DNA of 64,000 nt from Davidsoniella eucalypti (lineage: Eukaryota > Ascomycota > Sordariomycetes > Microascales > Ceratocystidaceae). Every line of letters begins with the position of its first letter. Position 1 is the stretch's first letter. Location: NCBI GenBank assembly GCA_004009845.1, contig RMBW01000055.1, forward strand, positions 124,001 to 188,000. Direction: 5' to 3'. The notes under the pieces were generated by a model. That model worked only from the letters and a program-made list of their open reading frames with translations. It was not told the DNA's origin and did no database searches. The translations under genes and the position numbers were made by a program. Shown in pieces: positions 31,888 through 43,611 of this stretch.

Positions 31888-34874
31888 ATGGACACCCCTC
31901 GAATGCCAATAACAATAGCTTATACTAAAAAGGCTATCGAAGAAGAGCCTCTCTTTACACTTTCATCTTCAAAGCCAATTTCCAAAATAGTTCGAGGTCC
32001 CCAAGAAAGTTCACAAAAAAGGACCCCCAAGCTAGATTCTAGCGAAGAGCTACTTGGAATTCTCAAGGGCCAACCGGAATACGATGACGTTATCTTGGCT
32101 TTGAAGCATCTCAAGTCAGCGTCTGTTAATGATGGGCTTAAATCTCAAATATGCACAGTTCTAGCTTCTGAAATTGCACCAAACTACTGGACTCTATTCA
32201 ATGAGGGAACGATTGATGGGCATCTCAGTAGTGATGCAGCTTTGTTGTTGAGCTGTCTCCACAGCCTGGTCGGCCTCAACGCTCTTATCATGCAGCTGCG
32301 TATTCTTATCCAAGAGGCAAAAGCTGATGCGAAAGGACCAAAAAGGCCGGACATCGGTATCCAATTTGGGACTATCCTTGACATCGTTGGCGTTCTCCTG
32401 GAACCAGACTCATTTATCCTGGAGCTGTGGCTGAATACTACAAAGTCAACAGATGCCACTAAAAGGAGGATATTGAGCCAACAAATAGGCTCTCTTTTGG
32501 CTGGCGGTCAGCTTCTCCAAGTTGTGGCTGAAGCGGATCTTCTATCCGGTCGTGTAAGAAGTAAAAGCTCCTGGGTCGGAAATGGAAAAGATTATTCGGC
32601 GTGGGTTGGTCTAAATCTTAGCACATGGCAAACTAACCAGGCTTTCCAAGATGACAAAGTTTGTGCAGATCTGCTAAGCCGTTCTTTGCGGCTGGGACAC
32701 CCAGGTAAGATATACCAAGTATATAGTACACCATAATATATCTGCTAACCCGCTTCATAGACTCTTTACTAGCCTCATTATTCGAGAATTTGCTACTACG
32801 CCAGAACAGTAACAGCAGTACTTTTGTATCGCTGCTAGGAATGCTGTCCTCCGTAGACCAGCGACGTGTCATGGACGGCCTTTTGGATTATCTGGCTAGC
32901 CATAGTCTTCAAGGCATCGGCTCCCAAGAGACGGAAAAAAACGACAAGATATCTGCCGTCGTAACTCTTCTACAAGGGCTTATGGTATCTAACCATTCTC
33001 AGACCAATAATCTCGGCAACTGGTTGGCTTCATCATCCGGTGCTGGATTGGGCTATGGAATCGCAGTCCGGCGCGCCGTAGTTGGTGCACTTTCTGCAGA
33101 TCTATCTGCCTTGTCTAATGCTTTGGAAAAGAGCATAACCCAGTTCGGCGACAAACTATACATACGCCACTCTCCAATAATGCAGCAAGAAGTTCACGCC
33201 CAGACTATAATCTTACTGGGCGGCTATTTATTCCGCTGTTCCGATAAGCTCAAGGCGATGGTTCGCTCAAGTCCCTACATGCAGCTTGTGTCAAACAGAC
33301 TTTCCGCATCCCACGTTAAGGCTAGGATATTAGGAATGGTCATTGCAGAAGTCTTTTCAAGCATGGTGGATAGTAACAATGTTCTTAATTTTGACATGCC
33401 AGAAACGTCCGCCGATGGTGTCAGCTGGCTCAAGGCGCTTAGTCAGGTCGCCGATTCAACTGGTCAGATGGACAGTATTCTAGTGTCTGTGGGTGGTAGA
33501 ACAACCACACCCAAGGTGTCCTGGAAGCCTCATCCAGTAAAGACACTGCCAAAAAAGAAGGCTGCCGAGACGCCCACCAGCAAAACTAGGCCCGTCATCG
33601 AAGAAGTGAACTGTGGAAGCGAGGATGACGACGTTTCAGCATATAACAAGCCCGATTCTGATGCGGAGGACTCGGACGAGGACGCAACTCTAGTAACACG
33701 GAACAAACCCAAGGCGCCAGTCTACATCAGGACACTTATGGAGTATTTCCGGGATACAGAGTCATTTGACAAGCAAAAACTTGCTTTAGAAAACGCGGCT
33801 ATCCTGATTCGTCGCAAAGCGAACTATGGCACAGAGGTGACAGACCATGCCGAAGAACTTGCATCCATGCTGACGAGCTTGAACGATGACTTTGATATGG
33901 ATGGATTCTACGAGCAGCGATTACAGGCTCTAGTAAGCCTTGTAGTGGCACAGCCCAGTCTTGTTGGTCCTGTCTTATCTCGTGGGGCATTCACTGGAGA
34001 TTTTTCTCTAGCACAACGCGCAACCATCTTGTCTGCCCTTGGACTGGGTGTACGAGAATTAGCCGGAGTCGACAATTCGAAGTTTACCGACATATCACAT
34101 TTTGCATCCAAGCGACTACCGGAAAAGCTAGAGAGGCTATATCTCGAGGCCCAACCTGAAGCCGGTTCCCCGAAGCGCGGAACCATCCTTCAAGCGCTGC
34201 CCCCTGGCGCTATTGATTCCATTGCGCGACAAATGACGTCGTCATTCATTGCCCCGGTTGCCGCATCTGCAGCTGATTCAAAAAACGGACCAGATGCCTT
34301 AAAGCTATCAACCCTGAAAGGACAGGTCACGAGAAAGAACGCGGCTCATCCAGGGATCAAGGCTATTCCAAACACGACGGCATCTGTTATTGCAGCCTAT
34401 TTCTTTTTCCCATTGACGGCCCAAATCCAGCACGTCGCCCGTAAGAAGGGGTCTGTATTCCAACAGCACTCCTTCATCCTTGCCACTGCGGTGAAGAGTC
34501 TCGCTATCATGTTACATGCAGCTGGTCCATCGACACTCGCCCTACCCCAGATGACTAATGAACTGTGGGATCTCATTCTAGCGTTGCGTGGTTATGCATC
34601 GCAAAATCTAAATGTGTGTTGTGCGTTATTGATCGCCCTTGCGGCACTCTTAGAGGTCAACGAGAACAGAATGCGGGACATCTGTGAGCAGAACGGCAAA
34701 CATGTGATTGATACACAGGAATGGGCCAGCAACATCTTTGGCAATATCCGGGGCGGAGAAGGTGCAGATGAAGAGAATCAGGTCAAGACTCTGTCGGCTG
34801 CTGTGTTAATAAGACTGCAGGAAGCTGTTGCCTCCTATCAGACGCTGCTTCTCGGGGGTCTTGGACAACAATAA
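31888..34874 (+). CDS. tel2: Telomere length regulation/PIKK stability protein Tel2
   Basis: Two exons, 31888-32704 and 32761-34874, giving 976 aa. The 56-nt intron (GTAAGA donor, TGCTAAC branch, CATAG acceptor) joins LGHP to DSLLASLFENLLLR. The protein is an alpha-helical repeat throughout. An acidic linker (about 560-585: GSEDDDVSAYNK, DSDAEDSDEDA) precedes the conserved TELO2 domain at about 590-710 (IRTLMEYFRDTESFDKQKLAL, then LVVAQPSLVGPVLSRGAFTGDFSLAQR). With Tti1 and Tti2 it is the Hsp90 co-chaperone that stabilises ATM, ATR, TOR and other PIKKs. The acidic linker contains Ser-Asp/Glu sites like those phosphorylated by CK2 in the family. I prefer the ATG at 31888 (A at -3). An in-frame ATG at 31795 would add 31 residues. 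Confidence 0.87.
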
Positions 34875-35873
34875 CTGCACTCCTGAGGTGCACATACTAT
34901 CTTCGCAATAAAATGTTGAGCTATCATAAATGGTCAGTTGTATTTTTTTTCTTTTTTTTCTTCAAGCCTATGAACGGGGATTGAAGTTAAAGAGTACCTA
35001 CCGTATTGAAATTACAATCGTCCTGTTTGGCATTTCATATTTACACATCCTATATAGTACATAACTTCGCCAGCAGCCAGCTATCACGAATAGGCAAAGT
35101 GGAATTATCATTCATTTTCTGTATTGTAGGCGACGAAACTAGCCAAAATATTGCATCTTCACCATCCAGTCTTCACCATCTAGACATGATCGAAGCTAGA
35201 ATTCAAGGTAACTATCCATGACCAGCCATCCAAACTTCCCTCGAGTATTCATGCCCTGACCAAAACTACTAGAACATTCTCCTTCGACTCAACAGCCACC
35301 TTGCTATCTGAATATGTCTTTCCGAAGCATATTCCCTGGGTATGGCAGTATCACAACAGTCCTGGAAAATGGATCTTGTGCTGATACTGAATTGGCTACT
35401 GACTCCGACTCACGTATAACTGAGCCGATTGACGTAAAATATGATTCATGGCAAGATGGCACGTGTGTGCCCTTCTCTGGCCATGTGGTAGACCAAGACG
35501 AGGATTTTCTGTATGATATTCTGAACATTGGAACTCAGTTCCACAACTGACTATTTCTATACATTTTCTTAGTCTGTTCTGTTTTTCTTTGTGCGCAAAC
35601 TATCATGCACTTTCTGATTTCTAGTGCTTTAAGTATTTACTATCTGAGTAATATAACTTTCATTTTGATCTGTGTTAAAGCCCCCCCATTTGTTGTAGCC
35701 TCAAAGCATTCAAAGATATAGATGTATATTGGATAACAATGTTATTAATTTTTCAAACAAGTATTAGTTTATAACTTGTCAAATACAAAAAGCTAACGGG
35801 AAATTGCTATTCATTATGTAGTAAAAAAAAACCAGATGCATGTAATACAGCGGAATTATGCATGTTATCAAAG
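34875..35873. other. Convergent intergenic region
   Basis: About 1 kb between tel2 and the kinase stop codon. AT-rich with several poly-T/A runs. One short frame (35314-35550) is listed separately. Otherwise I see nothing. Confidence 0.4.
35314..35550 (+). CDS. Short acidic open frame, doubtful
   Basis: A 78-aa frame starting at ATG 35314 with an acidic composition and no domain. There is no upstream exon that joins in frame convincingly and no motif. It may be a small lineage-specific gene or random. I could not assign a function. Confidence 0.15.
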   Translation: MSFRSIFPGYGSITTVLENGSCADTELATDSDSRITEPIDVKYDSWQDGTCVPFSGHVVDQDEDFLYDILNIGTQFHN

Positions 35874-38800
35874 CTAGAATCCTGCACCTTCATTATCCGT
35901 GGACCTATCAATTTTATTCTTGACCCCTGCAGATTCACGAGACGCCAAGGTCAAATGCTCTTTGAAGCTTGCGAGCATTCTGCGTACCTCATGCTTAACA
36001 TCGCCTTTACCTGATGCACTGTTGTTGCTCATCGTACGGTGTTGTTTCTTGTCAATCTCTGCCACTGACCCAGAACCGGAATTGGAGCTTTGGTGACCTC
36101 CAGACATCATCTTGATCGGCGACGGGAGTGAGATCCAGCTACTAAGAGATCCGCTCGGTGCATGACCACCCGATGAGCTAGGTGTTGACTGAGCCTCCAT
36201 CCGTGGCTTGGATAACTTTCGACGGCCAGTAAGCGATTCAGGGATTCCAGTTGGCGTGGATGCGCTACTGCGGTGTTGATACTGAACGGGGGGTGGAGAT
36301 GGAATTCCACTGCTCATAGAAGCACTATTCATGTGGCTTAGAGGACTCAAATTGGACCGTGTGGGTAACGTGTCTGGCGAGGAAATGGTGTGGCTTCGTG
36401 TATTACGCACATGGCGGCTACTTGGCACTATTGTCGCACTTGAACCACGACCTCGCCAAAAACCACCGTTTTCATAGTCAAGGTATTGGCTTGACAGACC
36501 TTGGTCTATGGTATCTTGGCCTGTAAGATGGGGTTCGTGCGCTGTATTCGGCGTATCAAAGGAACTATGTGTCTCCACTCTCGACCTCAGATGAGTAAGG
36601 CTACTCGAAAATGAGTACCCATTATGGCCTGCGTTCAACGTGTAAGGATCGTGAGAGCGGTATCCCACGGATGGGCGTTGAGTTGCTGTCCAGTTAGAAT
36701 CTACGCTGCTTAATGAAGTTGTAGCCGAATGTACCGTGGGGTGTATACGGTCTGTCGAGTCGGACTCTTCTGCATCGTCTAGTCCATCCGTATAGTATAA
36801 GGAAGGCTGCCGTTCGCGTAGCACACCGATATTCGTTGACGAGACTCCTAGAGATGCTTTTCGCGACATGTCATACACGCTTTGATCGGATAGATTGTCT
36901 TCGCCGTGGAAGCCTAGATCCGGGGGCATGAAAGGGCCGTGCTCTTCTGGCGCAAATATATGCACATTGGATAATACTGTGGATGCACGACGTACATCAT
37001 ACACCGAGATCGGATTTGCCGTGTTTGCCTTGAGAGCTGTGCTATATGTTGATCCTGGTAGCGCTGCAACGCGGGATGTATGTGATAGCGGGCTGTTGGT
37101 GCACGACTTGGGGCTGGCATCTTCAATGTGACCGGAAGTCCCTCCACTACGCAGGGTCTTCCCAAATGGCATCCCGTATACTGGTTTTGCAGTTGGAGGT
37201 AGTGGTGCAGGGCGTGGATGCATGAAGGACATGGAGCTGTTTCGTGCTGGAGTCTGCTCTGTAACAATATCTATGGACATGCCGTGCGCTGGCTTAGCAT
37301 CGAAAGGTTGACTTTTGTTCTTGTTTGATTTCTTAGTGCCGTTAGAATTCAAAGGCGCCGTTCTATTTGGATGTCGCAGGCTAGTAAGACCCGCCAGGAA
37401 ACTCGTCTTCGGGGAAACTGATATTGAAGCGGTCGACACGATATCATCTTGGTAGTCAGATGGTGATGTGCTGCTTACTGGCTGTAGAATTGATCCACCG
37501 TCGGAATCGGAGCGTGGAAGACCAATCGGCTCTGAGATCTGAAATTGGGTTTGGTCTTCGTGCAAAAATGGAAAGCGGGCCAAAGGTTCGGCTGGGTCGA
37601 CCTGATCGTCTTGGCTCAACTCAGCATCTCTATGACCGTGCATTGTATCATCGCCGTGTGTTGCGTGTGAGGCAGGGTCAGTGTCTGAAGAAGTTGGGAA
37701 ATGCCATTCGCGTGTCTGGCGTTTGAAGGTCATTGAGTGCGGATTCATGGCGAACCCAGAAAGTCCGGGACTAGTTCCGAATCGGGCATTGTTCTGTAGA
37801 TGCATATTGATATCTGGCACAACTGTATTGATTGTGATTTTGGGATGCACTGGGAAGCCAGATGGTGCCGGCATATTCTCCGTACGTAGGTCGATATCGA
37901 AGCACGTGTCTAGATCAATGAGGGACTCTTGATTCGAAGGTGGAATATCATCGGATGGGATGAGGAGTGGAGACGCGACAGGCATTGCAAAGGGTGGCGA
38001 TACTCGGCGTAGATAATACAAGCGTACTAGCTCGTTATAACTGTCTGTCGAGTTTTCGAATATGCGCTCAATGGGCCGCTTCACCCGCGTCCTTTCATGC
38101 CAGTGCTCAAGAGATTTGGATTGGTTGATGTTGGCCTCTGGTACTGGCGAAGACTCTGAGTCGGCTTTCTTTTGTCGACCGCGTACATGGTGGCTACCAC
38201 TGCGTGAACAATCTTGGGATTCTCCTTGCAACTGTAGGTCTTCACCTTCTTCGTCTATAGGAGATCCCGGCTCGAAGTCAGTCTTCTCGCCATGCTCGTC
38301 ATCTTCCTCCACCGTCTCGTTCGAACCAAAGTCCCATGATCCTGCGTCGTTGTTCGTTGAAGCTCGCGATCCACGTGAATTGTTCGAGGCTTTCGATCCA
38401 CGGCGCATCTGGCTTGGGCCCATGAACAAAGAATCACGGCTACCACCTCGCGCTTCCCATGCCTTGTACTGCTTGACTAGAAACTGAAGTGACGATGTAG
38501 GATGCGAGAACTCAGTTCCCGAGATGTATGGGTGCTGTTGAATTACATCGATGGGAGGCCGTTGGCGGGGGTCGACACGTAAACAAAATTTGACGAGGCT
38601 CTTCAGATCATCTGAGAACTGGTAGCCTTTGAGCACCGGTGGGTTATCTATGATAGTTTGAGCAAGATGCTGCGGATGGCCATGTAGGGGCTCCAGGGCG
38701 TATGGAGGGAGCCCTGTTGCCATTTCAAAAGTCATAGCACCAAGCGACCAGATGTCAACTTCGACGCCGTACTTGACGTTTGACCCGACAAGCAGCTCGG

Positions 38801-40040
38801 GTGCCATCCAGTGTGGTGTTCCCACAACAGAGCTACTGCTTTGCTGTGAATCGTCCATCTTGGTATTTTGTTCATCCTTGCTATGGTTGTCACTGCGCTG
38901 GTTCTGGCTTGGTCTAGCGCTGTGTCCGTTCAACACCGCCGCCACACCAAAATCTGCCAACTGTACGCCGCCGTTCTCGTGCACCAAGATGTTCGCACAT
39001 TTGATATCACGGTGAATAATACCGGCTTTGTGCACCCACCCAAGGCCCGCGGCGACTTCGCGCAGAATCGAGACGATCCATTTTTCCTCCAAACCTCGTG
39101 GCTTCCCAGGCTTCATAAGAGTTGCCACGCTACCACCAGCACAGTACTCTGTGATCATCCACAGGGTACGTCCAACGCCTAAAAAGTCGATGATATGATT
39201 GATATTTCTGGCACCTTCGCCCTCGAGTCTACGTAGCGCCGTGACTTCCTTCATAAACTCCTGGTAGGCGCCAGAACTGCGGGCGTCGGGATTTGCCTGA
39301 TCTGATGCTTCGATATCAATAATTTTAACAGCCACAAGCTGTGGTGGGCTGACTTTCTTCGATACCGCTGTCGTGTTATTCAGTTTGGCTTTGGCCGTAG
39401 CTCGGTAGACTCTACCATAACTTCCTTTTCCTACCAGCTCCTCTAGGACATACGGTGGCGGTTCTGTATGGGACCGAGCCGAGTCTGCAATGACACGTGA
39501 TTGTGCCTTCATCGCGTCGTCGATAGCTTTCTGCTTCATGGGTGGTATTTTGCTGTTGTTGCCATTCAGACGTGCCGCGCAGCCGGGTGGTAACGCAGAA
39601 GCTACCAGTCGTGGCTGTGAGACTGTCGACGAAGAAAGCGGGGGACCGCCGAATGGAGAATTAAATGACGGCTTGGACTCCATGGGCGCGAGTTGGTCTG
39701 CGGATTCGTGGTTGTTGGGGCGGCCATCTTTCTCGGAACGGCTTTCGGTGTCGTGTATAGCAAGATCTTCGTGGTGGATGTGCTGTTGATCTATGCGGGT
39801 TTTATTGGCTTCGCCAGCGTCAGCGTCATCCGTCGGCGATTCATTCTGGTGAGATGCATCACCGTCATTGGACTGCTGTATTTCCGGTAGCGGTGGCGGA
39901 GTTTCTCGCTGTGCCGAGACTTGTTCCTCGCGATCTACACGAGAGATCTCTTTTGGAGATACGCCTTCTGTCTCTTGTGCGCGTTCGTAGTCTGATTCGA
40001 TGCTCTGTTCACGCTGGGTATTCATGTAATTGCCCGACAT
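35874..40040 (-). CDS. Large Ste20/GCK-type Ser/Thr protein kinase
   Basis: Single-exon gene of 1388 aa. The N-terminal ~195 residues are acidic and disordered. The kinase domain spans about 197-508: glycine loop GKGSYGRVY, VAVKII, catalytic HRDIKCANIL (Asp345), DFG (363-365) and GTPHWMAPE (407-415). Two insertions are unusual: about 15 residues between the glycine loop and VAVK, and a ~36-residue Gln/Ser/Asp-rich stretch between DFG and GTPHWMAPE in the activation segment. GTPxWMAPE is the Ste20-family signature. The remaining ~880 residues are Ser/Pro-rich with many Ser/Thr-Pro sites and no recognised domain. Kic1/Nak1-like kinases (septum, polarity, RAM pathway) are the nearest group I can name, but the exact orthologue is not certain. 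The ATG at 40040 is chosen because the upstream in-frame extension has no ATG. Confidence 0.8.
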   Translation of the reverse strand: MSGNYMNTQREQSIESDYERAQETEGVSPKEISRVDREEQVSAQRETPPPLPEIQQSNDGDASHQNESPTDDADAGEANKTRIDQQHIHHEDLAIHDTESRSEKDGRPNNHESADQLAPMESKPSFNSPFGGPPLSSSTVSQPRLVASALPPGCAARLNGNNSKIPPMKQKAIDDAMKAQSRVIADSARSHTEPPPYVLEELVGKGSYGRVYRATAKAKLNNTTAVSKKVSPPQLVAVKIIDIEASDQANPDARSSGAYQEFMKEVTALRRLEGEGARNINHIIDFLGVGRTLWMITEYCAGGSVATLMKPGKPRGLEEKWIVSILREVAAGLGWVHKAGIIHRDIKCANILVHENGGVQLADFGVAAVLNGHSARPSQNQRSDNHSKDEQNTKMDDSQQSSSSVVGTPHWMAPELLVGSNVKYGVEVDIWSLGAMTFEMATGLPPYALEPLHGHPQHLAQTIIDNPPVLKGYQFSDDLKSLVKFCLRVDPRQRPPIDVIQQHPYISGTEFSHPTSSLQFLVKQYKAWEARGGSRDSLFMGPSQMRRGSKASNNSRGSRASTNNDAGSWDFGSNETVEEDDEHGEKTDFEPGSPIDEEGEDLQLQGESQDCSRSGSHHVRGRQKKADSESSPVPEANINQSKSLEHWHERTRVKRPIERIFENSTDSYNELVRLYYLRRVSPPFAMPVASPLLIPSDDIPPSNQESLIDLDTCFDIDLRTENMPAPSGFPVHPKITINTVVPDINMHLQNNARFGTSPGLSGFAMNPHSMTFKRQTREWHFPTSSDTDPASHATHGDDTMHGHRDAELSQDDQVDPAEPLARFPFLHEDQTQFQISEPIGLPRSDSDGGSILQPVSSTSPSDYQDDIVSTASISVSPKTSFLAGLTSLRHPNRTAPLNSNGTKKSNKNKSQPFDAKPAHGMSIDIVTEQTPARNSSMSFMHPRPAPLPPTAKPVYGMPFGKTLRSGGTSGHIEDASPKSCTNSPLSHTSRVAALPGSTYSTALKANTANPISVYDVRRASTVLSNVHIFAPEEHGPFMPPDLGFHGEDNLSDQSVYDMSRKASLGVSSTNIGVLRERQPSLYYTDGLDDAEESDSTDRIHPTVHSATTSLSSVDSNWTATQRPSVGYRSHDPYTLNAGHNGYSFSSSLTHLRSRVETHSSFDTPNTAHEPHLTGQDTIDQGLSSQYLDYENGGFWRGRGSSATIVPSSRHVRNTRSHTISSPDTLPTRSNLSPLSHMNSASMSSGIPSPPPVQYQHRSSASTPTGIPESLTGRRKLSKPRMEAQSTPSSSGGHAPSGSLSSWISLPSPIKMMSGGHQSSNSGSGSVAEIDKKQHRTMSNNSASGKGDVKHEVRRMLASFKEHLTLASRESAGVKNKIDRSTDNEGAGF

Positions 40041-41118
40041 GATTATGAGCAAAGCCAAAATTTCTAGAAGATGATTGAGGAGAGGATATGCTTGACCAAT
40101 ATTAACTATGCCATTTGTGTGTGGTTAGATATGAAATATTGCAGAGGAATTAGCCAAGGTAGATGTACATACGCCTTATTAGTATATGTATGTATAATGA
40201 TATTAGGTGGCAAGTCGAAGTATCAGACATGTCCGTTATCCAGTAGAGAGAGTAGAAAGTTCTGCGTCAATGTTAGCAAGGGAGTTGAATAAGGGAAGAT
40301 TGCCGCATGTTGAGGATATCTGGTGTGCGACAAGAGATTCCAGCAATGAGGCGAACTTGGTGGACATCTATCTGTATAAACAAGTACCTACTATATGATG
40401 TCCATAGGTAAATCGCCTCTTCTTGATCCTCGTCCATGTTCCTACAACATTTAGTCGGGGTTTTGACGTCTTGGTAATCGGGAAATATACTAACAGCTGA
40501 CGGGCTTAGCGTGAACAGGAGCCTTAAACCAAGCTTGAAACAGCGCCTCTTTTGCGTAAATCGGGTATCTTTCTTCCCCGGGCATGCTCGTGGTTTCTCG
40601 TCTTTTAGCTTCTAATCCATGTGTGAGCCAACATATCTTACTATATAAAAGCATAGAATAGTGCTATGTCACTTACTGGCCCACTCATCAATGTTGCCAA
40701 AAGTATGGCATGCCACATGGCTATTGACTATTATACTATTTCTTTAGCAATAAATTCATAGACCGTCGGAACAGACAAGATCTAAAAACCTATCTCCCTT
40801 TCGTCTTCTTGTAATGTAACGTATGTAAGGCAGTACCGACACAAACGCACATGTATTTGATATCTAAAATATATACTTACCAGAACAACATCATGTCGAT
40901 ACCTGATGCTACGATGAGGTCTTAAAATCATAGATAGATAGAAGTCGATCTCTCATGCAATGCTATCAAAATATCATCATCAAACACTACTGACAACATC
41001 CGTGGCTATCCATAAAATATTCATTTCCGTTATTGGCTGCTGAGATGGTTTCTAGCCTATTTCGCTATTCTTGCTTATCTGATTGCCGGGTAGTCTTGTC
41101 ACAGCACTCAATGTTCTC
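40041..41118. other. Intergenic region, kinase 5' flank
   Basis: AT-rich 1.1-kb spacer between the kinase start and the stop codon of the next leftward gene. It probably contains a long 5' UTR. No coding evidence was seen. Confidence 0.4.
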
Positions 41119-42647
41119 CTATGACATCGATCGAAGTGATGTACTAGACCGGCCTATTGCAGGGTACAGGACTGATGGAGACGTTGTCGAAAGCGAACTC
41201 CCTTGCACATGAGATTTCATCATAGTCGCCTTTTGCATGTTTGGTAAATCGTTGCTGCCCATAACTACAACTCCGGGTGTTGCATTGACATTGTCCAACA
41301 CCACAGGCTGGCTAGTGGAAGATTTCGTATCTGTTGGTCGAGTCATGAATGATGAGGCTTCTAGGAAGTCTGGTGACTTGAGGGTGTCCGGATGATTAGA
41401 ATGTATCGAAGAATGCCAAGTTTGACGATTATCTTCGACGCTAGGTGACGGGTTCGTCACGTGGTAGCGTCGTCGGGGCTGTCTGTCGTATTTACCCTCC
41501 ATAGATGAATGATCTTGATGAAGGGTAGAAAGGTAACTTTGTCGCTGGTGTTTTGCAAGACGGTTTCTAAGTTCCCACGGTGATATCGGCTGAGAACCAG
41601 ATGAGATTGCTCTTTCGTCTCTAGGATAAGAAGATACCCGCCAATCATAGTAGGGTGATTGTGCATACTGATTAGGATATCTATCTTGCATCTGGTATGG
41701 GTATGTGGAAACTGGAAACGATGTCCGCGATGGTGCTCTTAAAGACTGACCAGACGATATCGGTTCCATGGGGCTGTACGCAGGGCTAAGTTTTGCATCA
41801 AGTGGACGGTACGAAAATGCCGAATGCCGCCGATTGTCAGTGAACTGGCTAGAAGAACCTTGATTTAAGGAGTCCAGCTCAGCGGGTCGCATAAGGTCTA
41901 TCTGCTCTGCCATCAGAGAATGTCGGACTAAACGGCGCGATGGTTGGGCCCGAGTTACCACAGAACCTTGCGTCGATTGCTCGGGCGTGGCTAACGACGG
42001 TACATCATGGTTAACTTTGAATGTACGAACTAAAGCTACGATGCTTTGTTAGGATTCTATCGGTCGTTTCATTCATTATCATCATACTTACGTTTTGAAG
42101 AAGCGGGCGGTTGCTCACGCTTCCTCAGGCAGCAAAACGTTTTGATCCGAAGGCTGATATCATGGATCCATCGCCTGGAGCGGCCTCGCTTGCAGAGAGA
42201 ATTTTCGGCCTCGTCGATTCCATCAAGGTTAGAATTGGCGGTACCGTCCGTGCCATGCGCAACCGGGATAAAATTCATGGATTGACTATCAACGTATTAG
42301 CAAGAATAGCTACCAAATTCACTATACAAAACCTACGGTGGGCGCGGCCTAGATTCAGGAGGATATCTATCAAACATCAGATCCTCAGTCTGAATCATGG
42401 TCCAGGTCTCTTCAAGCTCTCTACGCTCAGCGTAACTCAAGTTTTTTGCTCCGAGGACATTTTCAGCTGCTGTGAGTCGCTTCTTGCCCAGGACGTTCCA
42501 CATGACCACCGGAACCTGGAATTCATTACGACTCAAAGGCTCTGGCCAGCGAGCTGTTGAGTTAGTGGTCAGGCTTTCATTCATTTGATGGCTGACGGAC
42601 TCCCATGGCATAATGCTGTCGTCTGGGTTAGGCTGATAGAAAGACAT
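41119..42647 (-). CDS. Fungal hypothetical protein, disordered
   Basis: Three exons on the minus strand, 42647-42337, 42285-42092 and 42035-41119, giving 473 aa. The two introns are short (51 and 56 nt; donors GTAGGT and GTAAGT, acceptors GATAG and CGTAG) and keep the frame at SRPRPP|QSMNF and ASSK|PLVR. I do not recognise the protein. The N-terminal 100 residues are the most ordered part (FQVPVVMWNVLGKKRLTAAENVL, then YAERRELEETWTMIQTEDLMFDRYPP) and may hold a small helical domain. A basic CCLRKREQ segment follows. The C-terminal half is Ser/Tyr/Pro/Gln-rich and looks disordered. The splice structure and open frame make it a real gene, but function is open. Confidence 0.65.
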
Positions 42648-43611
42648 GGTCGAAGGTTTTGATGTGACTGTGTTTAAACAAAAAGATCAAGAAGCTGCAA
42701 TCAACGAAAACTATCCAGAATTATGAGTCGGCTCAGATACAACTGCTCTTGATGTCAAACTAGTGAATGGAGATGAAAGTTGACTTGTTGTCGATGCCTA
42801 CAAACTAAACAAACTGGCTTTCTTGATGGTTTTTGTCGATATCTTATTTGCAGTCAGATAAGTTATCAAGAAGCAAAAATATCTGTATTTTAGTTTGTGG
42901 AAAAAAGCTGGTTGCTATGCTTCATAGATCAAATCCAAAAGAGGAAGGCACAACAAAAACTGCAAAGCAAACGAGAAGCTTCAACTTTGATTACGGGATA
43001 TACAGTGGACTATCATGGTTCCTTCCCTCTAGAGCAGGGAAAGCATGTTACTAAGCCTATGACAACGATGTTGAGCTTTCTATTCAATTCATTCGCCAAT
43101 CAAACAAGATATCCATTGGGTGGCTTGCTGGATGAGTATAGCCTAACTCTCATGAGAAGCACAATAAGACACAGGAAGCGTTACCCTATCAGTACTGCTA
43201 TCATGTGATGAAGACTTATATATCGACGAAGCAAAATCAGCAATATGACAATTTTTGTATATCGGTCCTTGTGTTGCATTCAAGTAAACTTGGGAATAGA
43301 CAGGACGTAGCTCGACATTCTGTCACGAGGATGATTTATTACAATAGTGGTATCTTGATTTACAGTCCATGGTGGTACGTAATGATATGTATAGTTTAAA
43401 TATCAACCGCATGATTTCGCACCTAATTAGTATTAGTAGTAACTATTGGAAATTCGAACAATCCATTCACTGTTCAATCGAGAGTTATCAGGGTTACATA
43501 ACTTGAAGAGTTAATCATACTCGTTGGTGACATCTATATTACATAACCCTATAATTAGCCATAGAAATATTGTTGTTTATTTTGAAGTACTTGTATTGCC
43601 CAATGATCGAA
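42648..43611. other. Intergenic region, no supported gene
   Basis: AT-rich region holding the 5' flank of the hypothetical gene (left) and the 3' flank of the DUF7053 gene (right). Several 60-100-codon frames on the plus strand lack motifs and plausible codon use. Confidence 0.4.
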
